DNA of 6,790 nucleotides from Alphaproteobacteria bacterium (GTDB lineage Bacteria; Pseudomonadota; Alphaproteobacteria; Micropepsales; Micropepsaceae). The translations under genes were made by a program, and so were the position numbers. Location: assembly GCA_015654715.1 (NCBI GenBank), contig JAATGK010000030.1, positions 1 through 6,790 of the forward strand, in the 5' to 3' direction. Positions within the stretch are counted from its first letter, which is position 1. Every line of letters starts with the position of its first letter. The notes below the pieces were generated by a model. That model ran no database searches. It was not told the origin of the DNA and saw only the letters and a list, made by a program, of their open reading frames with translations. Below are positions 5,678-6,790 of this stretch, piece after piece.

Positions 5678-5703
5678 TTGACGTTGGCGAAAACTTGACG
5701 TCA
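5678..5703. promoter_or_regulatory. Direct repeat and palindrome in the thrS/barrel divergent intergenic region
   Basis: TTGACGT occurs at 5678-5684 and again at 5695-5701, 17 bp apart. The second copy is part of a perfect 8-bp palindrome TGACGTCA (5696-5703). The TTGACG hexamers resemble -35 boxes for thrS, but no good -10 follows either one at 16-18 bp. Bases 5704-5716 (GCCAG-CCG-CTGGC) could form a small hairpin in the thrS leader. On the minus strand TTAAAT (complement of 5667-5672) is a possible -10 for the barrel gene; if so, transcription would start near 5660, just inside the 5661 ATG, which favours the downstream GTG start. Confidence 0.4.
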
Positions 5704-5737
5704 GCCAGCCGCTGGCAGATGGTCCCGCCCACTTTTC

Positions 5738-5743
5738 GAGGAG
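5738..5743 (+). promoter_or_regulatory. Shine-Dalgarno site deciding the GTG start of thrS
   Basis: GAGGAG ends 7 nt before the GTG at 5751. It supports GTG as the start of thrS. No ATG in that frame occurs before the conserved N-terminal TGS domain. Confidence 0.88.
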
Positions 5744-5750
5744 CTTAACC

Positions 5751-6790
5751 GTGTCCGCGCCAGCATCTGCCGATCATATCAACATCACCCTGCCCGATGG
5801 CAAGACGCTGAATTTTCCGCGCGGCGTTACCGGTGGTGACATTGCCGCTTCGATCGGTCCGGGACTGGCCAAGGCCGCGTTAATTCTCACCGTCGATGGC
5901 GAGGAATACGACCTCTTCCGGCCCATCGAGCATGACGCGGCGATCCGCATCATCACCAAAAAAGACCCGGAATCCCTGGCGTTGATCCGCCACGACGCGT
6001 CGCATGTTCTCGCGATGGCGGTGCAAGAGCTGTTCCCCGGCACCCAAGTCACCATCGGCCCCTCGATCGAGGACGGCTTCTATTACGATTTTGCCAGGGA
6101 CGAGCCGTTCACCCCGGAAGACCTGCCCAAGATCGAAGCCAAGATGCACGAGATCGTAAAAGCCGATCTCAAGACCCGCCGCGAGGTCTGGCCGCGTGAC
6201 AAGGCGATCGCCCACTTCAAGGAGATCGGCGAAAAATACAAGGCCGAGTTGATCGAGGGCATTCCGGTAGGTGAAGACGTTTCGCTCTACTGGCACGGCG
6301 ACTGGCATGACCTCTGCCGCGGGCCCCACTTCGCCTCCACCGGCAAGATCGGCGACGCCTTCAAGCTGACCAAGATCGCGGGCGCCTATTGGCGCGGCGA
6401 TTCCAAGAACGCCCAGCTCCAGCGCATCTACGGCACTGCCTGGCGCGATCAGAAGGAACTCGGCGAATACCTGCACCGCCTCGAAGAGGCCGAAAAGCGC
6501 GACCACCGCCGTATCGGCAAGGAGATGGAGCTTTTCACCTTCTCGCCCGACGTCGGCGCCGGCCTGCCGCTGTGGATGCCGAACGGCATGGTGATCCGCC
6601 AGGAACTCGAATTCCTCGCCCTGCAGGAAGAGCGCAAAGACGGCTACGTCCGCGTCGCCACCCCGCACATCACCAAAGAGGCGCTCTACATCCGTTCGCG
6701 CCACCTGCCCTATTACCGGGACTCGATGTACTCGCCGATCGATATCGACGGTGAGGACTACTACCTGCGCCCGATGAACTGCCCGCATCA
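5751..6790 (+). CDS. thrS: Threonine--tRNA ligase, N-terminal part, cut by the window end
   Basis: This is a class II aminoacyl-tRNA synthetase that charges tRNA-Thr in the cytoplasm and clears mischarged Ser-tRNA-Thr. The first 346 codons are present of a usual length of about 640-660. Residues about 9-70 are the TGS domain (ITLPDGKTLNFP). The editing domain follows, with HDASH (81-85) and DLCRGPH (187-193); His81, His85, Cys189 and His193 correspond to E. coli His73, His77, Cys182 and His186. The catalytic core begins near residue 250 and includes motif 1 (GLPLWMPNGMVIRQELEFL, 271-289). Motif 2 starts at MNCPH (342-346), whose Cys343 is the expected zinc ligand, and the window ends there. 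MNCPHH-type motif 2 fits alphaproteobacteria. The GTG start is supported by GAGGAG. The frame is open and intact throughout. Confidence 0.98.
   Translation, partial: MSAPASADHINITLPDGKTLNFPRGVTGGDIAASIGPGLAKAALILTVDGEEYDLFRPIEHDAAIRIITKKDPESLALIRHDASHVLAMAVQELFPGTQVTIGPSIEDGFYYDFARDEPFTPEDLPKIEAKMHEIVKADLKTRREVWPRDKAIAHFKEIGEKYKAELIEGIPVGEDVSLYWHGDWHDLCRGPHFASTGKIGDAFKLTKIAGAYWRGDSKNAQLQRIYGTAWRDQKELGEYLHRLEEAEKRDHRRIGKEMELFTFSPDVGAGLPLWMPNGMVIRQELEFLALQEERKDGYVRVATPHITKEALYIRSRHLPYYRDSMYSPIDIDGEDYYLRPMNCPH

Noticed and set aside
5880..6788. Minus-strand 302-residue open frame opposite thrS
   Set aside because: The plus strand is an unmistakable threonyl-tRNA synthetase; this is its antisense shadow.

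Overview
The window looks like chromosomal DNA from a GC-rich Gram-negative bacterium, most likely an alphaproteobacterium. Three things suggest this: high-GC codon use, signal peptides and an apparent outer-membrane beta-barrel protein, and a threonyl-tRNA synthetase whose motif 2 begins MNCPH as in alphaproteobacterial enzymes. The genus cannot be fixed from the sequence. I see no tRNA, rRNA, insertion sequence, phage gene or CRISPR array. The setting is ordinary chromosome with several poorly characterised envelope genes.

Layout. Bases 1-296 hold no gene I can support. A secreted protein (297-1187, +) follows. It has two related beta-rich domains joined by a Gly/Met/His-rich linker and ends at a strong intrinsic terminator (1206-1233). 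Next comes an apparent three-gene unit on the + strand. It has a multi-pass membrane protein (1312-1899), a 65-residue XRE-family regulator overlapping it by 7 bp (1893-2090), and a secreted alpha/beta hydrolase 38 bp further on (2129-3010). A second intrinsic terminator (3032-3064) closes it. In front of this unit sit two copies of an ATGTAAAG-N4-CTTTACAT-type inverted repeat. One overlaps a TTGACA -35 box and the other overlaps the -10 region, which is the layout expected of an autorepressed promoter.

The minus strand carries a cysteine-free beta-barrel-like protein resembling the barrel part of TonB-dependent receptors but apparently without a plug (3994-5607). It is followed 68 bp downstream by a different secreted alpha/beta hydrolase/esterase (3074-3925). 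The two could form an operon that binds and cleaves an ester-bearing substrate at the envelope. The minus-strand esterase converges with the plus-strand hydrolase. Diverging from the barrel gene is thrS (5751 to the window end, +), truncated by the window edge within motif 2.

How the parts relate. The best-supported regulatory unit is the membrane protein/XRE regulator/hydrolase cluster with its tandem operators. The barrel-esterase pair is the other candidate functional unit. thrS is a housekeeping neighbour. No function for the membrane protein, the duplicated-domain protein or the barrel protein can be assigned firmly from sequence alone.
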